Below, piece by piece: positions 1-9,500 of a DNA stretch of 40,147 bases; position 1 is the first letter of the stretch; every line of letters begins with the position of its first letter. Made by a program: the position numbers and the translations under genes. Origin of the DNA: Caldilineales bacterium (GTDB lineage Bacteria; Chloroflexota; Anaerolineae; J102); NCBI GenBank assembly GCA_024102915.1, contig JAGFJG010000060.1, forward strand, positions 1-40,147, given 5' to 3'. Under the pieces are notes generated by a model, which worked only from the letters and a program-made list of their open reading frames with translations, was not told the DNA's origin and did no database searches.

Positions 1-462
1 ATCGAAATACCCCAAATGGTATTCTGGTCACGGGCAGACGACATCATCGATATCGCTGGTTTTTGCCGTTTGACAGAGAAGTCGATTTGGGGTGCAATAG
101 AAGCCGCCGATATTGGTTGCAAAGATTGGGTCGCTCGTAAGGAATTCATGGATCGCGCGCCTTATCTTGCGCTCTATCTCGAACTGCTCGATGAAGCGTC
201 AGATTTGACCGCCATCAAGCAACGCATTCATGCTAATTTGCGCGAAGCGGATCCGGCCTATGGCGAATTAGAAGATATGCTTGGACTTGAGCCGCTGCAG
301 GTCAAACAGTTAAGCACGGGCACGTTCCAGCGCTATTTGGAAGACAGACAAGCGGCAGGCGCCGAGCTTGCACATCTAAAACCCGCGCACATGCGCCCAT
401 CGGATGAGGTCATGGAGCGGTTGATGGCGCTCGGAAAGATGGAAGTCCCTGCGCAAAATTAA
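1..462 (+). CDS. GH3-like acyl-adenylate ligase, C-terminal fragment
   Basis: The frame is open to base 1, so this is the last 153 codons of a gene that starts outside the window; the ATG at 16 is internal. The C-terminal pattern, with a GTFQRY segment followed by AHLKPAHMRPSDEV near the end, matches what I remember of bacterial members of the GH3 auxin-responsive promoter family (ANL-type enzymes that adenylate carboxylic acids). The substrate cannot be told. The ATP-binding and adenylation motifs would lie upstream and are not visible, so the family call rests on the tail alone. It ends 19 bp before the histidine kinase and has the same direction. Confidence 0.6.
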   Translation: MEIPQMVFWSRADDIIDIAGFCRLTEKSIWGAIEAADIGCKDWVARKEFMDRAPYLALYLELLDEASDLTAIKQRIHANLREADPAYGELEDMLGLEPLQVKQLSTGTFQRYLEDRQAAGAELAHLKPAHMRPSDEVMERLMALGKMEVPAQN

Positions 463-481
463 TCTTAACCTATGTAAATAA

Positions 482-2938
482 ATGAACGTCCCAGCAATAG
501 CTTCGGCCGTTGCGTTTGTTATCTATCTGGTCCTGGCGATACTGGTTTATCGCCAGGGTGTAAAGCCGCGCTCAAGGCGGCTGTTTTTTATCTATATGGT
601 GATCATGCTGGCATGGCAGGGAGCCGCCGTTCTTGTTAGCCTGACAGAAAGTAAAGAAGTCGCCTATACAGTCTATAAGTGGATGACGGTTCTCGGAAGT
701 GTGCACTTCCTGGTCTATTATCTTTTTGTTCGAGAATTCCTGAATGTAACTATCCATCGAAGGCTTGCTACAGTTGCATACGCGGGGTTGGTGTTGGTTC
801 CTTTGGTAACAATATTCTCGGGAGATTTTGTTATCGCTGAGATTTATGCGGATTCTGCGACCGGATTACTCGTCCCGAATTTTGGGTTGTTGACTTATCC
901 ACTGGGTGCGTTCACTTATGCATTTTTGGGATTGGCTGCTTTCTACTTATATCGCGCAGTTCGGGATGCGAGAACGAGTATCGAACGTAACCGTCTTCGT
1001 TATATGTATGTGGGCGCAGTACTGGTAATGCTGGGCACTCTTGCGAATTTTCTCCCGACACTCAGGGCATATCCTGTAGATATCGTTGCTAATATCATCA
1101 ACGCAATTTTGATATTCTATATCGTTTTGCGCTATCAATTATTGGACTTCAAAATTGTTATACGCAGAGGTCTGATTTATTCGTTACCAACCGCAGTTAT
1201 CAGCGCTGGTTACATGTTAACCGTATTTCTTGCTGCCAACGTATTCCGATCGGTTACGGGTTATCAAGTGGTTCTGGCATATATCGCTGTCGCGGTCACT
1301 ATCGCCGTTGTTTTTCACCCGCTTTATATACGTATGCAAGATTGGGTCGACCGATTATTCTTTCGTGAGAAGTACGATGCCAATCTGATGGTGCAACGCC
1401 TGAGCCGGTCTGTATCGACTGTGCTGAATATCGATCAACTGGCGAATATGATTCTGGACGATGTAGTTGAAACCATGCATGTGACGCAGGCGGCTTTGCT
1501 ATTGCAGGAGGCGGACGCCGGATATTTTGCGCCTATTGCTGTGCGCGGATACGAGGGAACAACACAACTGGAACTCAATGCCGATAATCCCATCGTCCGT
1601 ACATTGGCCGAACACAATGAAATCCTTACCCGGTATGACCTCGATGTCTTGCCCCAATTCAAGGCATTGTTGGTACAGGAACGGGCTGATTTGCAAGATA
1701 TGAATGTGGAGTTGTTTGTACCTCTGGCGGGAAGAGATGAACTCGTCGGCATTCTCGCACTCGCCCCAAAACGTTCTGGAATCGCTTACACGAAGGATGA
1801 ACAATCAACCCTGCTCACCGTAGCCAATCAAGCCGTTGTCGCCGTACAAAATGCCAACCTGTATCAGACAGCGCTCGATGAAAAAGAAAGAGCTGAAGTG
1901 ATCCTGGAACACGCATTTGCAGGCATTATTGTCGTTGACCGCAGCCAGACTATCGTCAAAGCAAACCCCGGAGCGGAAACTATCACGGGCTTCTCGACAG
2001 GAGAACTGGAAGGCGCTCCATTGTGCGATATCCTGGATTGCGATTTTCTACTCGGCTACGATCTTTCAGCGGATGAAACGGCATTGCCGGTTGTGCAGGT
2101 GATGCAGTTAACGACTGCAAACGGCGCCCGCAGAGATGTATTGTTGGGCACAACGCCGATCACGGATGGCTTTCTGCTCAATTTTGCCGATATTACCCAT
2201 CTCAAGGAGGTGGATCGCCTTAAATCCAACATTGTCACCAGTGTCTCGCACGAGTTGCGGACGCCGCTGGCCAGCATCATGGGCTATTCCGAACTGATTC
2301 TCGAAGGCCTGCACGGGGGAGACGAAGCGCTTACACGCCAGTTTATCGGCATTATCAACGATGAAGCCGGCAGGTTGAATCGCCTGATCAACGACCTCCT
2401 CGATCTATCCAGACTTGAAGCCGGGCGTATCGAACCGAATATGGCTGTTTGTGATGTCGAGGGCATCATTCGGCGCTCGTTGCGCACGATGAACATTCAG
2501 ATACAAGAGGCGAACGTCAGGGTCAGTGTTGATATACCTGAAAATCTACAACCTCTGTGGGCCGACAGTAGCATGATGACAATTATTTTCAAGAATCTTC
2601 TGGACAATGCGATCAAGTTCAGTCTTGAGGGCGGCCAAATTACGGTGCGCGTCAGTCAGCATGCGGATGCGCTGCAAATCGAAGTCAAGGACGACGGCGA
2701 AGGAATTCCACAGGAAGAGTTGCCCGAATTGTTTACGAAGTTCTATCGCTCACCCTCTGTTCAGCGCGCGGGGATCAAGGGGACGGGATTGGGGCTGGCG
2801 CTTGCGAAAGAGGCGACTGAGATGCACGGGGGCTCGATTCGGGTCGAGAGTGAGCCCGGCGTTGGCAGTACGTTTATCGTCACCATACCGATGAATACGT
2901 ATGAACCGGAATCTGAACTCGTTTTCGTAGGCGAATAA
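482..2938 (+). CDS. Membrane sensor histidine kinase (7TM-GAF-PAS-HisKA-HATPase)
   Basis: An 818-residue sensor kinase. Residues 1-235 form about seven hydrophobic segments, like the 7TM sensor domain of bacterial kinases. A GAF-like domain follows at about 300-455, then a PAS domain at about 474-575. The HisKA H-box SHELRTP puts the phospho-accepting His at residue 590. The HATPase domain shows the N box KNLLDNAIKFS (about 704), G1 DDGEGIP (about 737) and G2 GTGLGLALAKE (about 766), so the kinase core looks intact. The protein should autophosphorylate in response to a membrane, ligand or redox cue and pass phosphate to a response regulator. No response regulator gene is adjacent, so the partner is unknown. 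The ATG at 482 has no clear Shine-Dalgarno sequence; it follows the GH3 stop by 19 bp and may be co-transcribed. Confidence 0.93.
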   Translation: MNVPAIASAVAFVIYLVLAILVYRQGVKPRSRRLFFIYMVIMLAWQGAAVLVSLTESKEVAYTVYKWMTVLGSVHFLVYYLFVREFLNVTIHRRLATVAYAGLVLVPLVTIFSGDFVIAEIYADSATGLLVPNFGLLTYPLGAFTYAFLGLAAFYLYRAVRDARTSIERNRLRYMYVGAVLVMLGTLANFLPTLRAYPVDIVANIINAILIFYIVLRYQLLDFKIVIRRGLIYSLPTAVISAGYMLTVFLAANVFRSVTGYQVVLAYIAVAVTIAVVFHPLYIRMQDWVDRLFFREKYDANLMVQRLSRSVSTVLNIDQLANMILDDVVETMHVTQAALLLQEADAGYFAPIAVRGYEGTTQLELNADNPIVRTLAEHNEILTRYDLDVLPQFKALLVQERADLQDMNVELFVPLAGRDELVGILALAPKRSGIAYTKDEQSTLLTVANQAVVAVQNANLYQTALDEKERAEVILEHAFAGIIVVDRSQTIVKANPGAETITGFSTGELEGAPLCDILDCDFLLGYDLSADETALPVVQVMQLTTANGARRDVLLGTTPITDGFLLNFADITHLKEVDRLKSNIVTSVSHELRTPLASIMGYSELILEGLHGGDEALTRQFIGIINDEAGRLNRLINDLLDLSRLEAGRIEPNMAVCDVEGIIRRSLRTMNIQIQEANVRVSVDIPENLQPLWADSSMMTIIFKNLLDNAIKFSLEGGQITVRVSQHADALQIEVKDDGEGIPQEELPELFTKFYRSPSVQRAGIKGTGLGLALAKEATEMHGGSIRVESEPGVGSTFIVTIPMNTYEPESELVFVGE

Positions 2939-2966
2939 CGCTGCCCACCAGGAACTCAAGAGAGTT

Positions 2967-3002
2967 TTGCTGCGAGTGCAGCCTTACCCTACAATCGCAC
3001 AA
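2967..3002 (+). promoter_or_regulatory. Sigma-70-type promoter giving a near-leaderless transcript
   Basis: TTGCTG at 2967-2972, a 17-bp spacer, then TACAAT at 2990-2995. The expected start point, about 7 nt downstream, falls on the A of the ATG at 3002. No Shine-Dalgarno sequence is present, which fits leaderless initiation. Confidence 0.55.
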
Positions 3003-4459
3003 TGCGCACCCGCGAACGACGTTTCCTTCTTTTGCTCAGTCTGTATGCGCTGACTTATGTCTTGCTGCACATGCTGGTGGAGAGATTGCCACGAACCTGG
3101 GCTTATTTCTGGTATCCCTCAGCGCTGATTGGGCCGGGCGGGAGATTGTCACCGGCGGAATGGCTGTGGGGCGTGTATGCTATCACTTCCTCGCCGCAAT
3201 GGCTGCGCTGGTTGGTGGGCTTGCTGGCGATGGTTCTTGTTATCTGGGCGGGAATTATCAGTACACGTCGTCAATCTGACGATCCCCGATTTCTCGACCG
3301 TCTGAATTCACTCCCGTTCCCCATGCAGCCACACTGGCAAGCAATCATCGCACTTGCCAGTCTCGTCCTCTTCTACGCCGGTCGGGTGGTACACACGCGC
3401 TGGGGCGATGCCTATCTCCTGGTCAACGGCATCGCTCATCCCGATGTGCGCCTGACCTACAACTGGCAGGCCCCGCTCGACACCTTCGTCCACGCCCAAC
3501 TCTTTCGCCTCGGTGAACGCTGGCTGGGTTGGACGGATGCCATGCCGTCCTATTGGCTGGTTTCCAGTCTTGCGGGCGCGGCGGCTGTGTGGGTATTGTT
3601 GCGGCTGGCGACCGAAATTGGGATGGCCTCTATGCAGCGTTGGGTGATTTTCGGCACGTTGGCGACCCTGGGTTCAATGCAGTTGTTCTTCGGCTATCCC
3701 GAAAACTACACGATTATCAGTCTGCTCATCCTGATTTACGTGTGGCTGGCATGGCGATACAGCCAGGGGATGACTTCGTTGTGGATGCCGAGCATTGTGC
3801 TCGCTCTCGCCAACGGTTTCCATCCCTCGACATTGGTTTTGCAACCTTCTCTATGGGTTCTTGCGCTGCAGGTCGGGCGACGCCGACGTCTGGTCGCCAA
3901 TCTGCCGGCATTGCTTATTCCACCCATCGTCATCGCCCTGTCTGTGGTCATCTTGATGACGGCGGGCGGGCACGGGCTGAGCAGCTTTGCCGGGGCTGAA
4001 GCTCCCGGCGGCGGCGATCACAGTTGGCTCGTGCCGCTGACGACGATACGAACCGAGTGGGAATATTACACGATGTTCTCGCGCGGCCATCTGATCGAAT
4101 TCATCAACCAGCAATTACTGGTGGCGCCTTTCACCCTGCCCTTGCTCGTGCTACTGCCCGCCTTTTTCCGCAGGCTGCTGCCGCGGGACGCCTATAGTCG
4201 TTTTCTTCTCGTTGCCGCCGCCTGCTATCTGCTGCTCATCTGGCTGTGGAACCCCGACTACGGCGGCCAGCGTGATTGGGACCTCTTCAGCGTCGCTTCC
4301 TGGCCGACATCCCTTCTGGCCGTTTACTGGCTGATACGTGTGCTCAATCCCGGATCCCTGGCGCGGGCGGCGTTGATCATCATCCCCATACAAGCGCTGC
4401 ACACAGCAGCATGGGTCTATAGCAACACCCGCCCGTGGGAATGGCCGACGGGCGGGTGA
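3002..4459 (+). CDS. Multi-pass membrane protein, possible GT-C-type glycosyltransferase
   Basis: A 485-residue protein with roughly ten hydrophobic segments spread over its length. After the third segment an extracellular-looking loop (about 125-165) carries an RWGDAYLL and HPDVRLTYNWQAP stretch. Acidic residues in the first large loop are typical of GT-C enzymes that use lipid-linked sugars, and this is the only basis for the suggestion; no specific family is recognised. The start at 3002 is supported by the promoter directly upstream. The gene converges on msrQ with 20 bp between the stops, and an 11-bp inverted repeat spans its stop codon. Confidence 0.6.
   Translation: MRTRERRFLLLLSLYALTYVLLHMLVERLPRTWAYFWYPSALIGPGGRLSPAEWLWGVYAITSSPQWLRWLVGLLAMVLVIWAGIISTRRQSDDPRFLDRLNSLPFPMQPHWQAIIALASLVLFYAGRVVHTRWGDAYLLVNGIAHPDVRLTYNWQAPLDTFVHAQLFRLGERWLGWTDAMPSYWLVSSLAGAAAVWVLLRLATEIGMASMQRWVIFGTLATLGSMQLFFGYPENYTIISLLILIYVWLAWRYSQGMTSLWMPSIVLALANGFHPSTLVLQPSLWVLALQVGRRRRLVANLPALLIPPIVIALSVVILMTAGGHGLSSFAGAEAPGGGDHSWLVPLTTIRTEWEYYTMFSRGHLIEFINQQLLVAPFTLPLLVLLPAFFRRLLPRDAYSRFLLVAAACYLLLIWLWNPDYGGQRDWDLFSVASWPTSLLAVYWLIRVLNPGSLARAALIIIPIQALHTAAWVYSNTRPWEWPTGG
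4426..4458 (+). terminator. Hairpin over the stop codon of the membrane protein gene
   Basis: CACCCGCCCGT at 4426-4436 and its exact complement at 4448-4458 form an 11-bp stem with an 11-nt loop. It includes the TGA and lies between convergent genes. No T-run follows, so intrinsic termination is uncertain. Confidence 0.4.
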
Positions 4460-4479
4460 GAACTAAAGCAGAGGGGAGA

Positions 4480-5148
4480 TCAGACACTCGTTTCAAGCAT
4501 ATCGGGCTTTGACGTCGCTGGGCGGCGTTTGCGTGAGGAGAAGTGACGCCCGCGCCAATGTGAAATGCGTCGACGGACCCTGGGGATGCGCAACGCCAGC
4601 AGCAGGACGACGATTACGCCAAACACAATTGGCTGGCGGATATCCGATTTCTGCACCCAGGCGTAGTGCAGCACGACCAGACATCCGGCCAGATAAACCC
4701 ACTTGTGCAGCGTCTTCCAGGTCTTGCCCAGCCGTTTTTGCCAGCCTTTGGTCGATGTGATCGCCAGCGGCAACAAGATGAGAAAGGCGGCGAATCCAAT
4801 GTAGATGTATCGCTTTTCCGTCGTTTCCAGCCAGATCAGGCGCAAGTCGAGCCCGTAATCGATGAAGGCGAAGATGAACAGGTGGATGGCGGCGTATAGG
4901 AAAGCATACAAACCGAGCGCCCGCCGCACTTTGATCACCTGCCGGAACCCGGTGACTGTGTTGATGGGGGTGACGGCCAGGGCCAGCACGAGCAAAACCA
5001 GCGCCGCCTTGCCGGTGCGAAACGTGATATCCTGAATCGGGTTCACACTGAGATTGCCTGTGACGATATCGAAAATCAGGTAGGCAAGCGGGATGAGCGA
5101 GCCGACATGGACGGCGATCTGAAACTTTGTAAACTGAAAATGCTTCAT
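4480..5148 (-). CDS. msrQ: Protein-methionine-sulfoxide reductase heme-binding subunit MsrQ
   Basis: A membrane b-type cytochrome of 222 residues that supplies electrons to MsrP for reducing methionine sulfoxide in exported proteins. It has six hydrophobic segments and the family's typical histidines in the segments near LYAAIHLF, LHKWVYL and VLHYAW. The YedZ/MsrQ pattern TWKTLHKWVYLAG is clear. I chose the ATG at 5148, which gives the usual short N-terminus. A TTG at 5169, overlapping the msrP stop as TTGA, would add seven residues; neither has a good ribosome site. It follows msrP directly, so the pair is one operon. The tail after residue 195 is basic and probably cytoplasmic. Confidence 0.9.
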   Translation of the reverse strand: MKHFQFTKFQIAVHVGSLIPLAYLIFDIVTGNLSVNPIQDITFRTGKAALVLLVLALAVTPINTVTGFRQVIKVRRALGLYAFLYAAIHLFIFAFIDYGLDLRLIWLETTEKRYIYIGFAAFLILLPLAITSTKGWQKRLGKTWKTLHKWVYLAGCLVVLHYAWVQKSDIRQPIVFGVIVVLLLALRIPRVRRRISHWRGRHFSSRKRRPATSKPDMLETSV

Positions 5149-5165
5149 GGAAACTATTTGCACCG

Positions 5166-6140
5166 TCAATAATTGCTTCGCAAATCCATGCCTTCGTAAA
5201 GGCTGGCGACCTGTTCGGCATAGCCATTGAAGGGCAGGGTCTCGCGGCGTCCCAATTCGCCAATGCGTCGTTCGGTGCGTTGCGACCAGCGGGGATGCGA
5301 GACATCGGGATTGACATTAGCATAGAAACCGTATTCACGAGGCGCCGCCGCCATCCACAAAGATGTGGGCTGCTCCTCGACCAGATCGATCTTGACGATG
5401 GCTTTGATGCTCTTGAACCCATATTTCCAGGGCACGACCAGGCGAAGCGGCGCGCCGTTCTGGGCCGGCAATTGCTCACCATAGAGACCAGTCGCCATCA
5501 ACGTGAGCGGGTGCATCGCTTCATCCAGGCGTAGACCCTCAACATAAGGCCACTCGTACCAACTACTGTGCTGGCCCGGCATTTTGTCGGGGTCATAGAT
5601 GCTTTCGAAGCGCACATACTTGGCCTGCGACGTCGGCTCGACCTTCTTCAAAAGCTCGGACAGTTGGAATCCCATCCAGGGGATGACCATCGACCAGGCT
5701 TCGACGCAGCGCAGGCGATAAATCCGCTCAGCGATGGGGAACTTCAACAGGTCATCGATGTCGAAGACGCCGGGGTTATTCACCAGCCCGCCTACCTGAA
5801 CTTGCCAGGGCGAAGTGGGGAAGTCGGCGGCCATGCGCGCCACGCGCTCTTTGTCGGTGGTGAATTCGTAATAATTATTGAATCCAGTGACCGCATCGTA
5901 TTCGGTCAAAGGGTCGCCCAGTTCGTCGGTGTTGGCGCTGGCGGATGGGGCGCTGCCGCCGCTCGTTGCCGCCGGTTGCGCAGGTGCGCTGGTCGGCGTC
6001 GCCTCAGAGCCGGGTAAGCCGCATGCGGCCAGGGCGAGCGCACCAGCGCCTAATCCCAGACCCCGCAAGAATTTGCGCCGGGACAGAAACAAATCTTTGG
6101 GCGTGATTTCGGAAGAGGGTATTTGGGGTAAGTTATGCAT
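5166..6140 (-). CDS. msrP: Protein-methionine-sulfoxide reductase catalytic subunit MsrP
   Basis: A molybdopterin enzyme of 324 residues that reduces methionine sulfoxide in proteins outside the cytoplasmic membrane. The chosen ATG at 6140 has AGGA 8 nt upstream and places the twin-arginine motif [10 protein letters not shown] at residues 20-29; the upstream extension in frame is unlikely. The hydrophobic stretch ends in LAAC, a lipobox, so the mature protein may be a Tat-exported lipoprotein anchored at Cys40, which differs from the soluble E. coli enzyme. A low-complexity Ser/Ala/Pro linker follows. The molybdenum-ligand motif [12 protein letters not shown] is intact with Cys at about 145. 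MsrQ is immediately downstream. Confidence 0.93.
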   Translation of the reverse strand: MHNLPQIPSSEITPKDLFLSRRKFLRGLGLGAGALALAACGLPGSEATPTSAPAQPAATSGGSAPSASANTDELGDPLTEYDAVTGFNNYYEFTTDKERVARMAADFPTSPWQVQVGGLVNNPGVFDIDDLLKFPIAERIYRLRCVEAWSMVIPWMGFQLSELLKKVEPTSQAKYVRFESIYDPDKMPGQHSSWYEWPYVEGLRLDEAMHPLTLMATGLYGEQLPAQNGAPLRLVVPWKYGFKSIKAIVKIDLVEEQPTSLWMAAAPREYGFYANVNPDVSHPRWSQRTERRIGELGRRETLPFNGYAEQVASLYEGMDLRSNY

Positions 6141-6204
6141 AACTGATGTCCTGGATTCTCGATTATTGATAGCTCGATGGTAACGGTTCACCTTGTTTAT
6201 TGAT

Positions 6205-6271
6205 CTCACGCAAAGGCGCGGAGACGCCAAGAAAATCTTAATAACTTTGCGTCTTAGCGGCTTTGCGTGAG
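6205..6271. repeat. Palindromic intergenic repeat (CGCAAAGGCGC type)
   Basis: CTCACGCAAAG at 6205-6215 is exactly complementary to CTTTGCGTGAG at 6261-6271. The inner arms (GAGACGC and GCGTCTTA) also pair imperfectly around a short AT-rich loop. Sequences of this type, alternating CGCAAAG units facing CTTTGCG units, are familiar as short palindromic repeats in many environmental bacterial genomes. It sits about 65 bp upstream of the msrP start. Confidence 0.65.
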
Positions 6272-6521
6272 CCGCGTTCGAGGACAGGTGAATTCATACG
6301 ATCGGTGATGGAAGATGAAATATCGAAGTCCAAGTCGCCATTGCGACATCCAAATCAATCTTTGATCATCAATCGCCAGTCGCTACATGGCCGCAGGTTG
6401 TAAGGATGAACCCATCAACATTAGCAACTATAACAAGTGATGCTGAATCCGACCTTAATTAACTATTACAGGAAAGTTACGGATGTCTGTGATCGGCCTT
6501 GCGAACGAGCCCAGAACGCGT
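6272..6521. other. Gene-free stretch between msrP and the GEVED gene
   Basis: Together with the palindromic repeat and hairpin around it, this is a 438-bp space with no convincing coding frame. It holds only degenerate heptamers, CAATCGC at 6370 and CAGTCGC at 6377, and a small hairpin GTCGC-CATT-GCGAC around 6345. Nothing else is recognised. Confidence 0.5.
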
Positions 6522-6556
6522 AGCGAGGCGCGCCCTGGTTTGGGGCGCGCCTCGCT
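6522..6556 (-). terminator. Strong hairpin downstream of the GEVED gene
   Basis: AGCGAGGCGCGCCC (6522-6535) and its perfect complement (6543-6556) form a 14-bp GC-rich stem with a 7-nt loop. It lies 22 nt past the stop of the minus-strand gene. A T-run is missing, so it may stabilise mRNA ends rather than terminate alone. Confidence 0.55.
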
Positions 6557-6578
6557 GATGTTGCGCAAAGAAGCTGCG

Positions 6579-9500
6579 CTAGGGCGAACAGGCCGCTACG
6601 TAGGCGGGGTTGATGCGGGAAAGCCTGGCGCTGCGTCCGCCTGTTCCGGGAGGCGGTACGCGCTGTGAAGTGATCGAGCCGATGACGTTGTGGTTTTCGT
6701 CAGTGAGGTAGATGGTGATGAAGTCGCCGAGCACACTGGGCGGATCAATATTGAACTGGAATGTCAACGGCTGGCAGGTCTTGAACGGGAATTCTTGCGT
6801 CACCCAGCGCCAGCCGATGATTGTGCCATCGTTGCCTAGGATCGGTTCGACTGTCCACCCAGGTGGTAACGGTGTGATCGGCGTGATTACGGTTCCGGCG
6901 GGCCAGGGCGGATTCTGAGCGGCAAAGTAGATCTCGAAGTCGTGGACTTTGCCATCCAACTCCTGATCGATCACGTGGATGGTCAGAGTAACTCCGCCTG
7001 GATTGGTAGGATCACCAGTTGTGAAGGTGGAAGTGACGCCCGTAAGCGTGACCGGTCGCGTGGCCGTCGCCGTCGCCGTTGGGGTAATGGTAGGTGTATG
7101 GGTTGGCGTCGGCGTGATGGTGGCTGTGGGCGAAGCCGTGGCTGTGGCCGTTGCCGTCGGAGTATCGGTGGAGCGAGGCGTTGCCGTATCCGTTGGGGTG
7201 ATTGTGGGCGTCTCGGTGGGGCGCTTCGTCGGCGTCTCGGTCGGCGTGTTCGTAGCCTGAACCTTGGTCGGCGTCGGCGTGTCAGTCGCGCGGGCGGTCG
7301 CCGTTGGCGTCGCTGTGGGATCTTTGTGATTGATGAAGATCACGAAGATCTCTTTGATCGGGATGGGCACGTGCACTGCCCGCAGCAGCATGCCGACCGG
7401 CACGTTCTGCTCGGTGAGGATGGGTATCTGCTGCTGTTCCAGCGTGCGATACACATCCATGATGGGGGGAATGTCGTTGATGACAGCCTCCATCGGAACA
7501 GGCAGGTCATGGTGGAGCGTGCCCAGGTTGGAATCCAGTTCCACGAAGACATCGAAGAAGCTGTCAGCCGGGAAATCGGTTCCTGGCGTTCGCTGTGTGG
7601 TCTTGCCCGTCGAGGCCCTGGTGGGGCTTTCCCGCAGCATCACCGGCCCCAGCGGCAGCGGAGCCTGGCCCGTCAGCGACATCGAGACGATTTCAGTATC
7701 GATGGTGGAACGGTCGTCAGCATTGTCTGTGGGATCGCCCCGTTTGACCGTTGTCGGACCGCTATTCAAAGTCAGCAGTTCCACACCCCCGCTAGCCAGT
7801 TGGACCAGCAGCCCGGCGCCAGAGTTGAAGGTGTCTTCTCCTGCAGGCGGGTAAGCAGCGCTGCCAAGTTCTGTCGAACTGGTTTCGTCGGCAACCTGTA
7901 CGGTCTGGCACTGAGGTGTGAACGGACTGTAGCCCGGCTGCATCATCTCTTCCACCGAGTATGTCCCCGGCTCCAGGTCGACGAAATCGGTAAGACCCTG
8001 GTCGTTCGTCTCTTGCTCGGCCAGGATCGGCCCGGTGCACTCTGGCCCTTGATGCAATACCATCGTCCAGCCCGGCAGCGGATCCCAGGTCACGATGTCG
8101 AGCTTGATCACGATGATGGAAGGCTTGGGTTTGGTGGGTGTAGCCGTGGGCGTCGGTGTATTGGTTGGACGCGGCGTAGGCGTGGCCGTCGGGGTTTCCG
8201 TAGGCTTGATGGTTGGCGTGGGCGTGGGCGTCTTATCGGTCTGCTCGCAGGAGTAGTAATCTTCGGTCTCGCCCAGCTTGTAGCCGCCCGCAGGCCCGCT
8301 GCCATCGGCGGCCGAGGCAGGCGTATCAGAGAGCGTTATCCGCCACCAAAGACATTCGCCGGGGTGCGGATTGAAGGGCAGGAACGTGTCGGTCAGGAAG
8401 ACATGATTGGCCGGGCCAGGGCCGGGATTGGCTGGCAGCACAATCGTCTGGTTTTGTACTGCCCACTCGCTGGCGACCACGCCGGTGCAGCCGAAAGTCT
8501 GTCCCCAATCGCCGCTGCGATCCCAATCGAACCACAGATTAACGAAAGGCTGATTGGCCGCCGTACCAGGCGGTACGGTCACATTGAAGCTGAGTTGTGT
8601 GGGCGTACAGTCATTCAATACGGGATTCGGATTGGTCACACCATCGTCTTTCAAATCCTGATCGGGGACGTCGAACACCGGCATGATGTTGTTGGACGGA
8701 TCGGCGTCCGGGCCGATGTCCGCCTCGCGCTCCCGCGACATCTGCGGACCCAGCCAGTATTCCGGCGGGAAGTTGCGGTGCAAAGGCCCCTGCGGCAGGC
8801 CGGTGCCGGGGTCGAAGACGGTGGGGTAACGAGCGGGGGTGCCCAATGGCCCGCCGGCGGGGTAGGCTGTCATCACCAGACCGAAGTGGTTGGTCGAGTC
8901 GGGTGCGTCGCCCAGGTCGGGCTGCGGCTCCTGCGGCTGCACATCGCCGCAGCTATAGTAATCCTCGGTCTCGCCAAAATCCCAGCCGTTTGGCGGCCCG
9001 CTGCCATCAGGTGCGATTGCCTGCGAGTTGCTCAGGGTGATCCGCCACCACAGGCACTGGTGCGGGCTGGGGACCGGATGATAGGGCAGAAATGTATCGG
9101 TCGTGAAGTTGTAGGTTCCAGGCCCCGGCAGGAAGATTACCTGATTCTTCACCGCCCATTCGTCGGCAATCGCGCCGGGACATTGATGCTTCTGCCCCCA
9201 GTCGCCGCTGCGGTTCCAGTCGAACCACAGGTTGACAAAGACGTCGGATGCGGGCGCGCCCGGCGCTACCGTGACTGTGAAGTTTAGTTGTGTGGGTACG
9301 CAGTTCGGCAGGTTCGGGTTGGGGTTAATGCCGTCGTCGGCCACATCCCGGTTGGGGATGTCCATGGGCGGGATGATGTTGTTGGTGGGGTCCTGGTCGA
9401 ACCCGACATCGGCCTCTTTCTCCAGCGTGATCGCTGGCCCCAAGTAGTAGCGAAGCGGCCGGTTGTGGTGCAGCGGGCCAAATGGCGGAGACCCGATCTG

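Noticed and set aside
6942..9287. Long plus-strand open frame (781 codons) opposite the GEVED gene
   Set aside because: It is rich in Arg and Gly with no domain pattern, and mirrors the Pro/Thr-rich codons of the real gene. It has no ribosome site. It is a shadow of high GC coding DNA.
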